DNA from: Teredinibacter turnerae
Lineage (GTDB): Bacteria > Pseudomonadota > Gammaproteobacteria > Pseudomonadales > Cellvibrionaceae
Length of the DNA stretch: 64,000 bases
Assembly (NCBI RefSeq): GCF_037935975.1
Contig: NZ_CP149817.1
Span: 5,208,001 to 5,272,000 of the forward strand
Direction: 5' to 3'
The notes below the pieces were generated by a model. The model was given only the letters and a program-made list of their open reading frames with translations. It searched no databases and was not told the origin of the DNA. Made by a program: the position numbers and the translations under genes. Of the stretch, positions 28,069 through 40,937 are shown in pieces (the stretch's first letter is position 1; each line of letters opens with the position of its first letter).

Positions 28069-28097
28069 GGCAGAAGCTTAGAGGTGTGAGTTAAAAA

Positions 28098-31657
<3,560 letters not shown>

Positions 31658-31708
31658 AGTCTGCTGCGGATGCAGCTAAACGGAGTGCGCGCGATGGGGC
31701 TTCTACCC

Positions 31709-32812
31709 TTAAAGTCGCATTGGCATCACTACGTAGGACGAGTCAGAGTTCTCAGGTTCTTCGAGCAACGCACTACTATTGGAATCGGAAAGGGTAATTT
31801 TGATATTTTCTGAATCCAATACGTTAGCAACGTCCTGTAAGTAACTTACATTGAAGCCTACCTCTAAAGCTTCGCCGTTATAATCGACTTCTACCTGGTC
31901 CTGCGCTTCTTCCTGTTCGGGATTATTTGCGATAATGGTAAGAGACCCGGCGACCAGCTCCAGGCGCACCCCTCTATATTTCTCGTTGGAGAGAATTGAA
32001 GTGCGAGCGAACGCTTGCTTTAGATCTGAACGGTTGCCTAGCACGACTTTATCGCCACCCTTGGGTAGTACCCGCTCATAATCCGGAAACTTGCCATCGA
32101 CGAGCTTTGATGTGAAAGTGTATTCAGCTGTAGAAGCCCGCATGTGACTAGACCCGAGAGACATCTCTACGCCGTCTTCACTATCGTTAAGTAACCGCGC
32201 GAGTTCGATTACGCCTTTGCGTGGCAATATGGCCTGTTTAATCTCACTCACATCAACATCAACAGGGCGCGAACACACCGCCAACCGGTGCCCGTCTGTA
32301 GCGACGACACGTATCTCACCAGGACGCAATTCCCAGAGCATACCGTTTAAATAATAGCGAACGTCCTGCTGTGCCATAGCAAATGCTGTACGGTCGATTA
32401 ACCGTTTGATCTCTTTTTGTTCGCAGCTAATATTTAGGTCATTGCTGCCCTGCTCTACCGCCGGAAACTCATTTGCTGGCAGCGTCGAAAGTGTGAAGCG
32501 CGACTTTCCGCTTTTCACAGTAGCTTTTTGGTCCTGTAGCGAAAATTCGATAACGGACTTATCAGGTAATGAACGGCAGATATCCAGAAACTTTTTCGCG
32601 GGGACCGTTATCTCGCCATTTCCAGGTGCACTATCGAGTTTTACCCGACCGATTATTTCAACTTCCAGATCGGTACCCGTCAGAGACAGCTGGTCTCCTT
32701 CAATCTCCATCAACACATTGGCCAGCACGGCCATGGTTTGGCGACGTTCGACAACACCCGCAACGAGTTGCAGAGGCTTTATTAATGCTTCACGTGAAAC
32801 GGTAAATTTCAT
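31709..32812 (-). CDS. dnaN: DNA polymerase III beta sliding clamp
   Basis: A 367-residue beta clamp of exact family length, built of three similar domains. It starts MKFTVSREALIKPLQLV and ends SYVVMPMRL, the conserved clamp C-terminus. The dimeric ring encircles DNA and tethers polymerase III. The gene lies 65 bases after dnaA and 51 bases before recF in the same operon. Its first codons encode a near-parS sequence (TVSRE at 32786-32801). Confidence 0.98.
   Translation of the reverse strand: MKFTVSREALIKPLQLVAGVVERRQTMAVLANVLMEIEGDQLSLTGTDLEVEIIGRVKLDSAPGNGEITVPAKKFLDICRSLPDKSVIEFSLQDQKATVKSGKSRFTLSTLPANEFPAVEQGSNDLNISCEQKEIKRLIDRTAFAMAQQDVRYYLNGMLWELRPGEIRVVATDGHRLAVCSRPVDVDVSEIKQAILPRKGVIELARLLNDSEDGVEMSLGSSHMRASTAEYTFTSKLVDGKFPDYERVLPKGGDKVVLGNRSDLKQAFARTSILSNEKYRGVRLELVAGSLTIIANNPEQEEAQDQVEVDYNGEALEVGFNVSYLQDVANVLDSENIKITLSDSNSSALLEEPENSDSSYVVMPMRL
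32786..32801. promoter_or_regulatory. Degenerate parS-like site in dnaN
   Basis: TGCTTCACGTGAAACG differs from the parS consensus at two of 16 positions (third and last base), with the right half intact apart from the end. It sits at the start of dnaN and could be a weak ParB site. The same bases encode conserved N-terminal residues, so it may be coincidental. Confidence 0.4.
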
Positions 32813-32877
32813 ACTGCGGTATTTTCCTGCTGGGTCCGGGAATTTTTTAATAGTGTAATTTTATACGCAGAAACCAC

Positions 32878-34641
32878 TTAAGTGGTTAAAGTTCGCAGCA
32901 GATTTTTCACATCTTCGCGAATATCCGCGTCGGATTCTTGCAGATCGCGTATTTTTCGGCAGGCGTGGAGCACTGTGGTATGGTCGCGACCTCCAAACGC
33001 ATCTCCGATTTCTGGCAAGCTATGGTGTGTGAGATCTTTAGCTAAGTACATCGCGACCTGGCGCGGACGAGCAACCGAGCGACTGCGCCGCTTTGAAAGA
33101 AGGTCGGAAACCTTGATTTTATAATACTCAGCTACGACACGCTGGATATTATCAATACTTACGAGCCTGTCCTGGAGTGCTAGCAAATCCTTTAATGCTT
33201 CGCGCACAAGCTCAACGCTAATGGGGCGCTGTGTAAACTGGGCGTTCGCGATTACACGCTTTAATGCCCCTTCCAACTCTCTCACATTCGATCGAATGCG
33301 CTGCGCGATAAAAAATGCCGCGTCATCTGGTAACGGTATTTTGGATGATTCCGCTTTGCGTTTTAGAATCGCGACACGGGTTTCGAGCTCGGGCGGCTCT
33401 ATTGCAACGGTTAAACCCCAACCAAAGCGAGATTTTAACCGTTCTTCAAGCCCATTAATTTCCTTAGGATATTTGTCACAGGTCAGAATTATCTGCTGCC
33501 CACCTTCAAGAAGTGCGTTAAAGGTATGGAAAAATTCTTCCTGCGAACGCTCTTTGCCGGCAAAGAACTGGATATCATCGATCAGCAAGGCATCGACGCT
33601 GCGGTAAAATCGTTTGAAATCGCTGATCGCGTTTAATTGCAGGGCTTTTACCATATCCGCAACAAAGCGCTCAGAGTGAAGATACACAACACGAGCACCG
33701 GGTTTGCGCTCAACCAGGGCATTACCAACAGCGTGCATAAGGTGAGTTTTACCAAGGCCCACACCACCGTATATAAATAGCGGGTTATAGGCACCACCCG
33801 GGTTTTCTGCGACTTGACTGGCAGCTGCGAGGCCGAGCTGGTTGGATTTACCCACCACGAAGTTGTCGAAAATAAACGTAGTATTCAAATTGTGCTTGTG
33901 TTGAATTCCACCTTCGACGTCCTTCTTTTTTACGCGACTGTTTAGCTGGGAGCCATAGTCTTGCATATCCCTTGGCGATACGGTTTCGATAATTGGGCGG
34001 GACTCAGCTTCTAACAATGGATCGGTGGAACGAGGTTCAACGAAGTCATTGCTGTTTTTAGTTGGCTTGAAAAGGTCCTCAACCACACCTTGGACCGGGA
34101 TACGTTCGCGGTCGGGCACATGCTCTTTAGACGGGCGACCACTGCCGAAGCGGTTCATTTCAAGCGGTTGAGTAAAACTCTCTTGCGAGCCAGTGAATGA
34201 GGACTGACCGCGACTCGGCGATTGAAAGCCGGAATCATTGTGACCCGCTTGCTCCGCCACAGGAGTGCGTCGCGGTGCATCAAAAGCGGATTCGTCTCGC
34301 GTTGCTGCTGGCACTGGCTGGGTTGCCGGTGCGGCTGCGGGCGCGTTGGTAGCGGGAGCGGCGTTGGCGTTACGAACAACTTCAAAACCTGCGCGCGCAC
34401 GCTGAGCGACAGCAATCTCGAGCGACTTTTGGCCACCGTCAGTGTTACTTATTATCTCTTCAATACGTGTTCGGTATTTATCGTTCACCCAATCTTGTAC
34501 AAAGCGGTTGGGTGCGATCAGGCGCAACAGTAAAGTGGATGATTCCTCTACACGCAGTGGCCGAATCCATGTATTAAATTGCTGAGATGGTAATTCGTTT
34601 TGTAAACAGGAGACGCACTGCTCCCAACAAGGGTCAGACAA
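32878..34641 (-). CDS. dnaA: Chromosomal replication initiator protein DnaA
   Basis: A 587-residue initiator. Domain I (1-~85) begins [20 protein letters not shown]. Domain II (~90-245) is unusually long and rich in A, P, Q and S; E. coli DnaA has 467 residues in all. Domain III (~250-460) is the AAA+ ATPase with Walker [15 protein letters not shown] and Walker [11 protein letters not shown]. Domain IV (~490-587) is the DNA-binding part with [15 protein letters not shown]. It opens oriC when bound to ATP and DnaA boxes. It is the first gene of the leftward operon, adjoining the origin region. Confidence 0.98.
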   Translation of the reverse strand: MSDPCWEQCVSCLQNELPSQQFNTWIRPLRVEESSTLLLRLIAPNRFVQDWVNDKYRTRIEEIISNTDGGQKSLEIAVAQRARAGFEVVRNANAAPATNAPAAAPATQPVPAATRDESAFDAPRRTPVAEQAGHNDSGFQSPSRGQSSFTGSQESFTQPLEMNRFGSGRPSKEHVPDRERIPVQGVVEDLFKPTKNSNDFVEPRSTDPLLEAESRPIIETVSPRDMQDYGSQLNSRVKKKDVEGGIQHKHNLNTTFIFDNFVVGKSNQLGLAAASQVAENPGGAYNPLFIYGGVGLGKTHLMHAVGNALVERKPGARVVYLHSERFVADMVKALQLNAISDFKRFYRSVDALLIDDIQFFAGKERSQEEFFHTFNALLEGGQQIILTCDKYPKEINGLEERLKSRFGWGLTVAIEPPELETRVAILKRKAESSKIPLPDDAAFFIAQRIRSNVRELEGALKRVIANAQFTQRPISVELVREALKDLLALQDRLVSIDNIQRVVAEYYKIKVSDLLSKRRSRSVARPRQVAMYLAKDLTHHSLPEIGDAFGGRDHTTVLHACRKIRDLQESDADIREDVKNLLRTLTT

Positions 34642-35132
34642 TTCTGATACTCCAATAAAAATAGCTGGCTACCGCCCGTGGCTTGCCCACCCCAAAGTGC
34701 TCCCCACAGCCAGGTGAACTCCCTAGTGCTCATTTTTGAGCGAAAAAATCCCTGCGACGCGAGAGTACGCATCGGCTTTGATAAAGAACATTTATGTATC
34801 CCGACAACGGGAAAACGACATCTGAGGTAAAACGTTATAGTCGGTTTTGGCTCGGGCTAAACCGAACCACCGTTCTCGTAATCGCTACACCTGAAAAAAC
34901 GCTTTTTGCGTAACCCCCAACAATAAGCGCATTCGCCTAATTCAATCGCCTTGTATACAAACAACGCGTTAAGGCTGGCTATTGGTTACCAACAGCTTTT
35001 ATTAATGCTTTACTAATCGGACCTGATACACCGTGTTTGCGTGCGGCCACAGGATCTAAACCATCAGATAAGATCTGTGTAGACAACAGCATTATTAGGT
35101 TGACCCCGAGGAACTACAAATAAGCTACAAAG

Positions 35133-35141
35133 TTATCAACA
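35133..35141 (+). promoter_or_regulatory. DnaA box variant
   Basis: TTATCAACA, one change from TTATCCACA. It forms an inverted pair with 35165-35173. Confidence 0.5.
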
Positions 35142-35164
35142 ACAACCTATTGACAAGGCTACTC

Positions 35165-35173
35165 TGTTGATAA
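35165..35173 (-). promoter_or_regulatory. DnaA box variant
   Basis: TGTTGATAA, which reads TTATCAACA on the minus strand. It is the inverted partner of the copy at 35133-35141, 23 bases away. Confidence 0.5.
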
Positions 35174-35236
35174 CCACGCCTAAAAAACAGCGGTGATTGC
35201 CAAAAAGGACGCATAGTGTACCTGTTCCTTGCCACC

Positions 35237-35245
35237 TTATCCACA
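35237..35245 (+). promoter_or_regulatory. Perfect DnaA box
   Basis: TTATCCACA, the consensus nine-base DnaA recognition sequence, just left of the AT-rich stretch. Confidence 0.85.
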
Positions 35246-35461
35246 AGCGCGGCTACAATTTAAGCCAATTTATTAAAAGATTTGGGTATAAACAAATGTT
35301 TAATAGACTAAAAACAAATGGGAATAAAATTGTGTTGACAACCCACAAGCGCACCACAATCAGACACCTATATTCGCACATTATGTACAGACGAAATATG
35401 CGTCAATTATTTTTCTATATATTTCAATAGATTAAGATAGTTCACTTAAGGCTTAATGATT

Positions 35462-35475
35462 ATAGACCAGAATTT
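35462..35475 (+). repeat. Origin-region 14-bp repeat, copy 1
   Basis: ATAGACCAGAATTT, repeated identically at 35542-35555, exactly 80 bp to the right. The 11-base core recurs inverted at 35792-35802. Confidence 0.75.
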
Positions 35476-35541
35476 TCATTGCAGCACCTGGTCATGTTTA
35501 TTTCACATTAGTTACATTCACCGATTTTCGATAACCAAAGC

Positions 35542-35555
35542 ATAGACCAGAATTT
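35542..35555 (+). repeat. Origin-region 14-bp repeat, copy 2
   Basis: ATAGACCAGAATTT, identical to copy 1 and 80 bp away. It lies 60 bp left of the perfect DnaA box at 35615. Confidence 0.75.
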
Positions 35556-35614
35556 AAGCACGAGATAATGTCTTGAAGATATTTTAATCACCCCGGAGGG
35601 CACACCGCAATAAT

Positions 35615-35623
35615 TGTGGATAA
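35615..35623 (-). promoter_or_regulatory. Perfect DnaA box, inverted
   Basis: TGTGGATAA, a consensus DnaA box on the minus strand, about 80 bases before the rpmH promoter candidate. Confidence 0.85.
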
Positions 35624-35699
35624 CTCTGTGTATATCATGCGCGTAACGTGTCTATTTACTGGGGTTTTCAACAAACCTGCACAAAAATCAGTAAACCAA

Positions 35700-35728
35700 T
35701 TGATTTAACAGGAACATTTCTATAGAAT
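35700..35728 (+). promoter_or_regulatory. Candidate promoter of rpmH-rnpA
   Basis: TTGATT (35700-35705), a 17-base spacer and TAGAAT (35723-35728). This sigma-70-like pair lies 112 bases upstream of rpmH. The leader carries the inverted copy of the origin repeat. Confidence 0.5.
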
Positions 35729-35791
35729 CGCGCGTCCTTCAGCGGCTAAGACTTTTCGCTTCATTAATAGAAGCAAGAGCTTGCCAAACGC

Positions 35792-35802
35792 AAATTCTGG
35801 TC
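35792..35802 (-). repeat. Inverted copy of the origin repeat core
   Basis: AAATTCTGGTC, the reverse complement of GACCAGAATTT. It lies in the rpmH leader between the promoter candidate and the start codon. Confidence 0.65.
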
Positions 35803-35839
35803 GGCAAACGCCGGGCTTGATAACAACAGGTGAACTGAA

Positions 35840-35974
35840 ATGAAAAGAACATTTCAACCAAGCAACTTGAAGCGTAAGCGCGTTCACGGTTTCCGTGCTC
35901 GCATGGCTACCAAAAACGGTCGCAAGGTACTGGCTCGTCGTCGTGCTAAAGGCCGTAAAGTACTGGCTGCCTAA
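35840..35974 (+). CDS. rpmH: 50S ribosomal protein L34
   Basis: A 44-residue, highly basic ribosomal protein. It reads [20 protein letters not shown] and ends [11 protein letters not shown], the near-universal L34 sequence. It is part of the large ribosomal subunit. It is the first gene of the rightward rpmH-rnpA-yidD-yidC-mnmE group, next to oriC. Confidence 0.98.
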   Translation: MKRTFQPSNLKRKRVHGFRARMATKNGRKVLARRRAKGRKVLAA

Positions 35975-36001
35975 CCGTTTTCAGCGAGTTGCTGGAGTTT
36001 G

Positions 36002-36412
36002 ATGAATCAACTGCAAGATTTTCGCTTCCGGAAATCCCAACGTCTTCTCACCTCCGGCAACTACTCTGCTGTTTTTGACGATGCCCGGATAAAAGCATCT
36101 CACCCTCTATTCCTTATTCTCGCCTCTCCTAACGCTGCACCCCATCCGCGGCTCGGTCTTGTTATTGCCAAAAAAAATGTTCGCCACGCCGTTGAGCGGA
36201 ATCGCCTAAAGCGCCTTATCCGCGAGACTTTCCGTGGCAAACAGCACCAAATACCGGCAATAGATGCTATAGTGCTGGCCCGGCGCGGTAGCGACCAATT
36301 GAACAACCGGGAAACAGCGAAGATTCTGGATAAACTATGGGAACGTGTTGCCAAAAAGGCCAACAATCCGAACCCGCAGCAGCGCAACGAATCCCGTTCG
36401 CGGCCAAAGTAA
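36002..36412 (+). CDS. rnpA: Ribonuclease P protein component
   Basis: A 136-residue basic protein. It has the RNR signature [14 protein letters not shown] near residue 60-72 and [12 protein letters not shown] at the N-terminus. With the rnpB RNA it removes 5' leaders from pre-tRNAs. The ATG at 36002 has GGAG four to eight bases upstream; a TTG directly before it is too close. The C-terminus is extended and polar. Its TAA overlaps the ATG of yidD (TAATG). Confidence 0.96.
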   Translation: MNQLQDFRFRKSQRLLTSGNYSAVFDDARIKASHPLFLILASPNAAPHPRLGLVIAKKNVRHAVERNRLKRLIRETFRGKQHQIPAIDAIVLARRGSDQLNNRETAKILDKLWERVAKKANNPNPQQRNESRSRPK

Positions 36413-36639
36413 TGTTGGCCCCCGTTTACTTTTATCGCTACTTCATCAGCCCGCTTATAGGTCCCCGCTGCCGCTTCGAACCCACCTGCTCCCAATACGC
36501 CATTGACGCAGTGGCCACTTGGGGCATAGCGAGAGGCAGCGCTTTAGCTGCGCGACGATTGCTAAAGTGCCACCCCTGGCATGCTGGCGGTTACGACCCA
36601 GTACCAGAATCGGGTCACCCAACCAAAAAACAGTCTTAA
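36412..36639 (+). CDS. yidD: Membrane protein insertion efficiency factor YidD
   Basis: A 75-residue protein. The family motif runs [20 protein letters not shown], then CSQYA, ending in [13 protein letters not shown]. It is a small membrane-associated protein that assists YidC/Sec insertion. The ATG at 36412 overlaps the rnpA stop by one base and gives the usual family length. An in-frame ATG at 36337 would give 100 residues with a 76-base overlap and is less likely. It is followed after 27 bases by yidC. Confidence 0.92.
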   Translation: MLAPVYFYRYFISPLIGPRCRFEPTCSQYAIDAVATWGIARGSALAARRLLKCHPWHAGGYDPVPESGHPTKKQS

Positions 36640-36666
36640 AATATCGATATACGGTAATCAATCACC

Positions 36667-38349
36667 ATGAATTTGCTTCGCAACGCGCTAATCGGCGGTA
36701 TTGTTCTTGTCTCGTTCTTACTTATTATCCGGTGGAACGAATTTCAGGAACGAAAATTTGAAGAAACGCAGCTACAGCAGTCTTCAGCCAATACCAGCGA
36801 GCAGGTAGCGCCCTCGATTCCAAGCGAACAACCTCAAGCCCCAAACGGTGAGGAAGTTCCTGACGCACCGGTATCCGACACCAAAGACGCTGTAGAATTT
36901 AGTGCAAACACCGATAGCAATCGCCAGATTCATGTCAGCACAGACACACTCGACCTGGTAATCGATACCAACGGCGGTGATATTGTTCGTCTGTCCTTAC
37001 CGCAGTACTACGCCAAGCTGCACGAAAAAGACAACCCGTTTGTTCTACTGAATAACAACGATACCAGCACCTATATCGCTCAGAGCGGTCTGGTAGGTCC
37101 TAACGGAACCGATGGCAAAAACGGCCGCCCTCGTTTTAGCGCCGCCGCTTCTGACTACACGCTTGAGCAAGGCAAGGACACTTTGGTCGTCGACCTGAAG
37201 TACCAGCAGGAAAATGCCATTATTACCAAACGCTTTACGTTCCACCGGGACTCTTACCTTATAGATCTGGAATACCTTATCGAGAATACTGGTGATACCA
37301 ATTGGGTGGGTAATCTATACGGTCAGATCAAGCGCGACGACCACAATCCTGCGCAGGCTGTAGGCGTAGGTATGCAACCCTTCCTTGGTGCTGCGATCAC
37401 CACGCCAGAGACCAACTACAAAAAACTTAAGTTCGACGAGTTGGCGAAAGAAAAGGTGGAAGTGGCAAATACCGGCGGTTGGGTCGCCATGGTACAGCAC
37501 TACTTTATGTCAGCTTGGGTTCCCGATCAGGATAAAGATCAAAAGTACGTTCTGCGCAAAAGCCGTAACGCTAACGTGTATTTCCTCAGCTTCACCACGC
37601 TTACCAGCACAACCGTTGCGCCAGGCACCACTGGCTCAATCAAAGCGCAATACTACGCTGGTCCGAAACATATCCGTGTATTGGAAAAAATCGCTCCACA
37701 CCTGGATTTAACTATCGATTATTCGTGGTTGTGGTTTATCGCTAAACCGCTGTTCTACGCGCTGGATTTTATTCACGGACTGGTCGGCAACTGGGGCCTC
37801 GCGATTATTCTGCTGACGTGCTGCATTAAGTTGGTATTTTTCTACCCTTCCGCAATGAGCTACCGCTCGATGGCGAAGATGCGGAAAGTCCAACCGTTGA
37901 TGAACGAACTCAAAGAGCGATATGGCGACGACCGTCAGCGGATGTCCGCTGAATTAATGAAGCTGTATAAAAAGGAGAAGGTGAATCCGCTTGGCGGCTG
38001 CCTGCCCATTCTGTTGCAAATGCCAGTTTTTATTGCACTTTACTGGATGATTATGGAATCGGTAGAACTGCGCCATGCACCGTTCTATCTCTGGATTCAT
38101 GACTTAAGCGTGCGCGACCCCTACTTTGTATTGCCGTTGATCATGGGCGTGACCATGTGGATCCAGCAGAAGCTAAACCCCACCCCTGCGGACCCCATGC
38201 AAGCGAAAGTCATGCAGCTGATGCCGTTTTTCTTCACTGCGCTGTTTATGATGTTCCCTGCGGGCCTGGTGCTTTACTGGGTTGTGAACAACACCCTCTC
38301 TATCACCCAGCAATACATTATCACCCGTCAGATAGAGAAAGCTGACTAA
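36667..38349 (+). CDS. yidC: Membrane protein insertase YidC
   Basis: A 560-residue inner-membrane insertase of gammaproteobacterial length. It has an N-terminal anchor (about 5-22), a polar A/P/E linker and a large periplasmic beta domain (about 65-340). Five membrane helices follow (about 355-545) with the conserved [18 protein letters not shown] and a cytoplasmic loop [13 protein letters not shown]. It inserts membrane proteins with or without SecYEG, including ATP synthase subunit c. It is preceded by yidD and followed after 4 bases by mnmE. Confidence 0.97.
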   Translation: MNLLRNALIGGIVLVSFLLIIRWNEFQERKFEETQLQQSSANTSEQVAPSIPSEQPQAPNGEEVPDAPVSDTKDAVEFSANTDSNRQIHVSTDTLDLVIDTNGGDIVRLSLPQYYAKLHEKDNPFVLLNNNDTSTYIAQSGLVGPNGTDGKNGRPRFSAAASDYTLEQGKDTLVVDLKYQQENAIITKRFTFHRDSYLIDLEYLIENTGDTNWVGNLYGQIKRDDHNPAQAVGVGMQPFLGAAITTPETNYKKLKFDELAKEKVEVANTGGWVAMVQHYFMSAWVPDQDKDQKYVLRKSRNANVYFLSFTTLTSTTVAPGTTGSIKAQYYAGPKHIRVLEKIAPHLDLTIDYSWLWFIAKPLFYALDFIHGLVGNWGLAIILLTCCIKLVFFYPSAMSYRSMAKMRKVQPLMNELKERYGDDRQRMSAELMKLYKKEKVNPLGGCLPILLQMPVFIALYWMIMESVELRHAPFYLWIHDLSVRDPYFVLPLIMGVTMWIQQKLNPTPADPMQAKVMQLMPFFFTALFMMFPAGLVLYWVVNNTLSITQQYIITRQIEKAD

Positions 38350-38353
38350 CCGC

Positions 38354-39733
38354 ATGGATACCATTGCCGCAATCGCCACCGCCCCAGGGCGCGGTGGCGT
38401 CGGCATTGTCAGGGTGTCCGGCCCTGACTGCCAGCAAATAGCCCATCGAATTCTCGGTTTACTCCCCAGCCCACGGGAAGCCAAATACACCCCGTTCTAC
38501 GACGCCAGAAAAAACTTACTGGATCAAGGCATCGCACTCTATTTTGCAGCGCCAAATTCTTTTACCGGCGAAGACGTACTCGAATTCCAGGGCCACGGCG
38601 GCCCGGTCATTCTCGATATGCTGCTCGCGGAAATTCTAGCCGCAGGTGCCCGCCTGGCACGCCCGGGAGAATTTTCTGAGCGGGCGTTTTTGAACGACAA
38701 GCTCGATCTAGCACAGGCGGAAGCGATTGCTGACTTGATCGACGCCAGCTCGCAGCAAGCTGCAAAGCAGGCCGTTAACAGCTTACAGGGCGCTTTCTCC
38801 GAGCGGATTAACCACCTCGTCGAAGAACTTATTCATCTGCGTATGTATGTGGAATCGGCGATTGATTTTCCTGAAGAAGAAATCGATTTTCTAAGCGACG
38901 GCAAGGTTGCGGCGCAATTGGACAAGGTGGTTGAGCGCGCAAGCGATATTCTAAACACAGCACAGCAAGGTGTGCTGGTGCGCGAGGGAATGAAGGTTGT
39001 TATCGCCGGTCGCCCTAACGCAGGTAAATCGAGTTTGCTCAATGCGCTCGCCCAACGGGATATTGCGATTGTGACCGACATTGAGGGAACCACGAGGGAT
39101 GTGTTGCGCGAGCAGATTCATATCGACGGCATGCCGCTACACATTGTCGATACCGCCGGCTTGCGCGCAGCAACGGATAAAGTGGAACAAATCGGCATCG
39201 AACGCGCCTGGCAAGAGATTGATCAGGCAGATTGTATCCTGCTAATGGTGGACTCCACCTGCCTGCCAGACCTCAACCAAGAAGACTATTGGCTGCAACT
39301 GAGTGCACACCCGCAAACGCTGGAAAAAGTCACCGTCATCTATAACAAAATTGACGAAAGCGGGTTTCAACTGGCAGACATTCAGTCGACAAATACACAT
39401 TCGCCAAATACACAGTCGGGATATCATCAAATTGCCTTGTCAGCAAAATCCGGTGAAGGGATAGATACACTTATCGCCCATCTAAAATCCGTGATGGGAT
39501 ATCAACAAACAGGCGAAGGTGGCTTTAGCGCTCGCCGTCGACATCTCGATGCGATTCAACACGCATTAACCTACCTTCACAATGGTCGCGCGCAACTGGA
39601 GCTTCACGCCGCCGGCGAGTTACTTGCCGAAGACTTGCGTCTCGCGCAAGATCATCTGAGTGAAATCACCGGGCAATTTACTTCAGACGACTTGCTTGGC
39701 AAAATTTTTGGCAGTTTTTGTATTGGCAAATAG
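38354..39733 (+). CDS. mnmE: tRNA-5-carboxymethylaminomethyl-2-thiouridine GTPase MnmE
   Basis: A 459-residue GTPase. The N-terminal tetrahydrofolate-binding domain starts [19 protein letters not shown]. The G domain (about 215-380) has [20 protein letters not shown] and NKID. The C-terminal CIGK tail carries the catalytic cysteine. With MnmG it builds the cmnm5 modification at wobble uridine 34 of several tRNAs. A short low-complexity insert ([12 protein letters not shown]) sits in the G domain near residue 350. Confidence 0.97.
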   Translation: MDTIAAIATAPGRGGVGIVRVSGPDCQQIAHRILGLLPSPREAKYTPFYDARKNLLDQGIALYFAAPNSFTGEDVLEFQGHGGPVILDMLLAEILAAGARLARPGEFSERAFLNDKLDLAQAEAIADLIDASSQQAAKQAVNSLQGAFSERINHLVEELIHLRMYVESAIDFPEEEIDFLSDGKVAAQLDKVVERASDILNTAQQGVLVREGMKVVIAGRPNAGKSSLLNALAQRDIAIVTDIEGTTRDVLREQIHIDGMPLHIVDTAGLRAATDKVEQIGIERAWQEIDQADCILLMVDSTCLPDLNQEDYWLQLSAHPQTLEKVTVIYNKIDESGFQLADIQSTNTHSPNTQSGYHQIALSAKSGEGIDTLIAHLKSVMGYQQTGEGGFSARRRHLDAIQHALTYLHNGRAQLELHAAGELLAEDLRLAQDHLSEITGQFTSDDLLGKIFGSFCIGK

Positions 39734-39880
39734 ACCTCAGCCGTAGCGCACATACTGATTTATGCCCATTTCCCGCGCAGCAGCAATCTTTAACCACTAA
39801 TTCACCCCACCCTGCCCGCTCTCCCCAAATTCACTTACACAACGCTAGCATTAACCCAAATAATCAGGGGAGATGCGGTG

Positions 39881-40447
39881 ATGGCGTTCTTAGTATTTGG
39901 TTTGTTGCTTTGGTGTGGTATGCACTTTGTTCCTGCGCTCGCGCCGGGATTAAAATCTGCTGTTATCACGAAAGTCGGGCCGAATGGGTACAAGGGGCTT
40001 TTTGCGCTCACCGTTTTTGCCGGGCTCGCTTGTATTATCCTCGGCTGGCGATCAACCACGCCGCAGTTTTTCTTTGTTTTGCCGATTGGCTTCCGCCATA
40101 TCGGCTATCTACTGATACTTATCGCATTCATTATTATTGGTGCAGCCCACTACCCCAGCCGGATAAAACGCGTGATACCCCACCCCATGCTGACAGGCGT
40201 GGCGTTATGGGCGTTTACACACCTGCTATTGAACGGTGATAGCCGATCGCTCGTTCTGTTCGGCACACTTTTGGTTTGGAGTGTGCTGGAAATTCTGTTG
40301 ATTAATCGACGGGACGGTAGCGTTACGCCGCCAGCAGCGCCGCCGTGGAAGGTGGAATTTGTCGGTCTGTTGGTTAGCGTATTCATCTTTCTAGCATTGG
40401 CTTATTTCCACCGTTTTTTCACCGGCATCCCTATATTTAACCTGTGA
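39881..40447 (+). CDS. NnrU-family membrane protein
   Basis: A 188-residue protein with about five membrane helices. It has the N-terminal motif FLVFGLLLWCGMHFVPALAP, GFRHIGYLLI and the conserved PHPMLTGVALWAFTHLLLNGD. These match the NnrU domain (PF07298), first noted in denitrifiers but widespread and of uncertain role. The ATG at 39881 has AGGGGAG eight bases upstream; a GTG one codon earlier is possible. It is a single gene between mnmE and the AT-rich region before mnmG. No nitrite or nitric oxide reductase gene is nearby. Confidence 0.83.
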   Translation: MAFLVFGLLLWCGMHFVPALAPGLKSAVITKVGPNGYKGLFALTVFAGLACIILGWRSTTPQFFFVLPIGFRHIGYLLILIAFIIIGAAHYPSRIKRVIPHPMLTGVALWAFTHLLLNGDSRSLVLFGTLLVWSVLEILLINRRDGSVTPPAAPPWKVEFVGLLVSVFIFLALAYFHRFFTGIPIFNL

Positions 40448-40937
40448 ATCAAGTTATCCACATTTACCAACATGTTATTAACAGTAAAAATACAATTAAA
40501 AGGCGCTATAACACACAGCTAAACATCTTATTCATCGGGTATACACAGCTAGTCAGCAATGTGTACAAGAATGCGAGAATGCTGAGTGTAACCATTGTGT
40601 AATATTAGGAACAGTACACAGAAATATCTGGTTATAAATAAACCAGTTGATATAGCCCATTATTTTAAACAGTTACCCCCCAGCTTACGCTCTGCTTATA
40701 CCGCAGTTTTTAGCAAGTTATCATTCTTATAACCTATTGATTTTTATGGGAATAATAGAGTTATACCCGGATAAAGCCGAGGCTAATAATTAATATAAGA
40801 ATAAATCTCCTTCATATATACATACTTATATTCTTATTTCTTTATTAATAAACCGTTTCTATCGGTAATTCTCCCCGTTCTTTTTTTAACCAACAATCTC
40901 TATAATGTCGCGCCCTGAATCCGGCGCTGGTGTAGCT
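40448..40937. other. AT-rich region before mnmG with DnaA box; possible second origin element
   Basis: 490 bases without a gene, very AT-rich, especially 40720-40860. It carries a perfect DnaA box (40454-40462), the palindrome TGTTATTAACA (40473-40483) and several partial DnaA-like motifs. In E. coli oriC lies beside mnmG, and Pseudomonas was reported to have origin activity at both the dnaA and mnmG sides. It also must contain the mnmG promoter. Confidence 0.5.
40454..40462 (+). promoter_or_regulatory. Perfect DnaA box upstream of mnmG
   Basis: TTATCCACA, a consensus DnaA box 7 bases after the NnrU-family gene stop, at the edge of the AT-rich region. Confidence 0.75.

Larger units (their letters stand above)
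27557..28097. other. Non-coding region between LysR remnants and gyrB
   Basis: About 540 bases with no intact gene. It contains the tentative plus-strand LysR remnant (27690-28030) and the gyrB terminator (28037-28068). Confidence 0.5.
34642..35839. other. oriC: Probable chromosomal origin of replication (oriC) between dnaA and rpmH
   Basis: A 1.2-kb non-coding region between divergent dnaA and rpmH, the classic origin position in Pseudomonas-like genomes. It has two perfect DnaA boxes (35237-35245, 35615-35623) and two one-mismatch boxes facing each other (35133-35141, 35165-35173). A long AT-rich stretch (about 35260-35460) could be the unwinding element. It also has a 14-bp repeat (35462, 35542). 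Genes on both sides point away from it. No small gene in it is supported. Confidence 0.8.

Noticed and set aside
35197-35430. Plus-strand frame of 77 codons in the origin region
   Set aside because: It has no ribosome site, overlaps a DnaA box and the AT-rich stretch, and shows no protein pattern.
39388-39423. Short AAATACACA direct repeat within mnmE
   Set aside because: Two copies in a low-complexity loop of the G domain. They keep the frame and look like ordinary coding drift.
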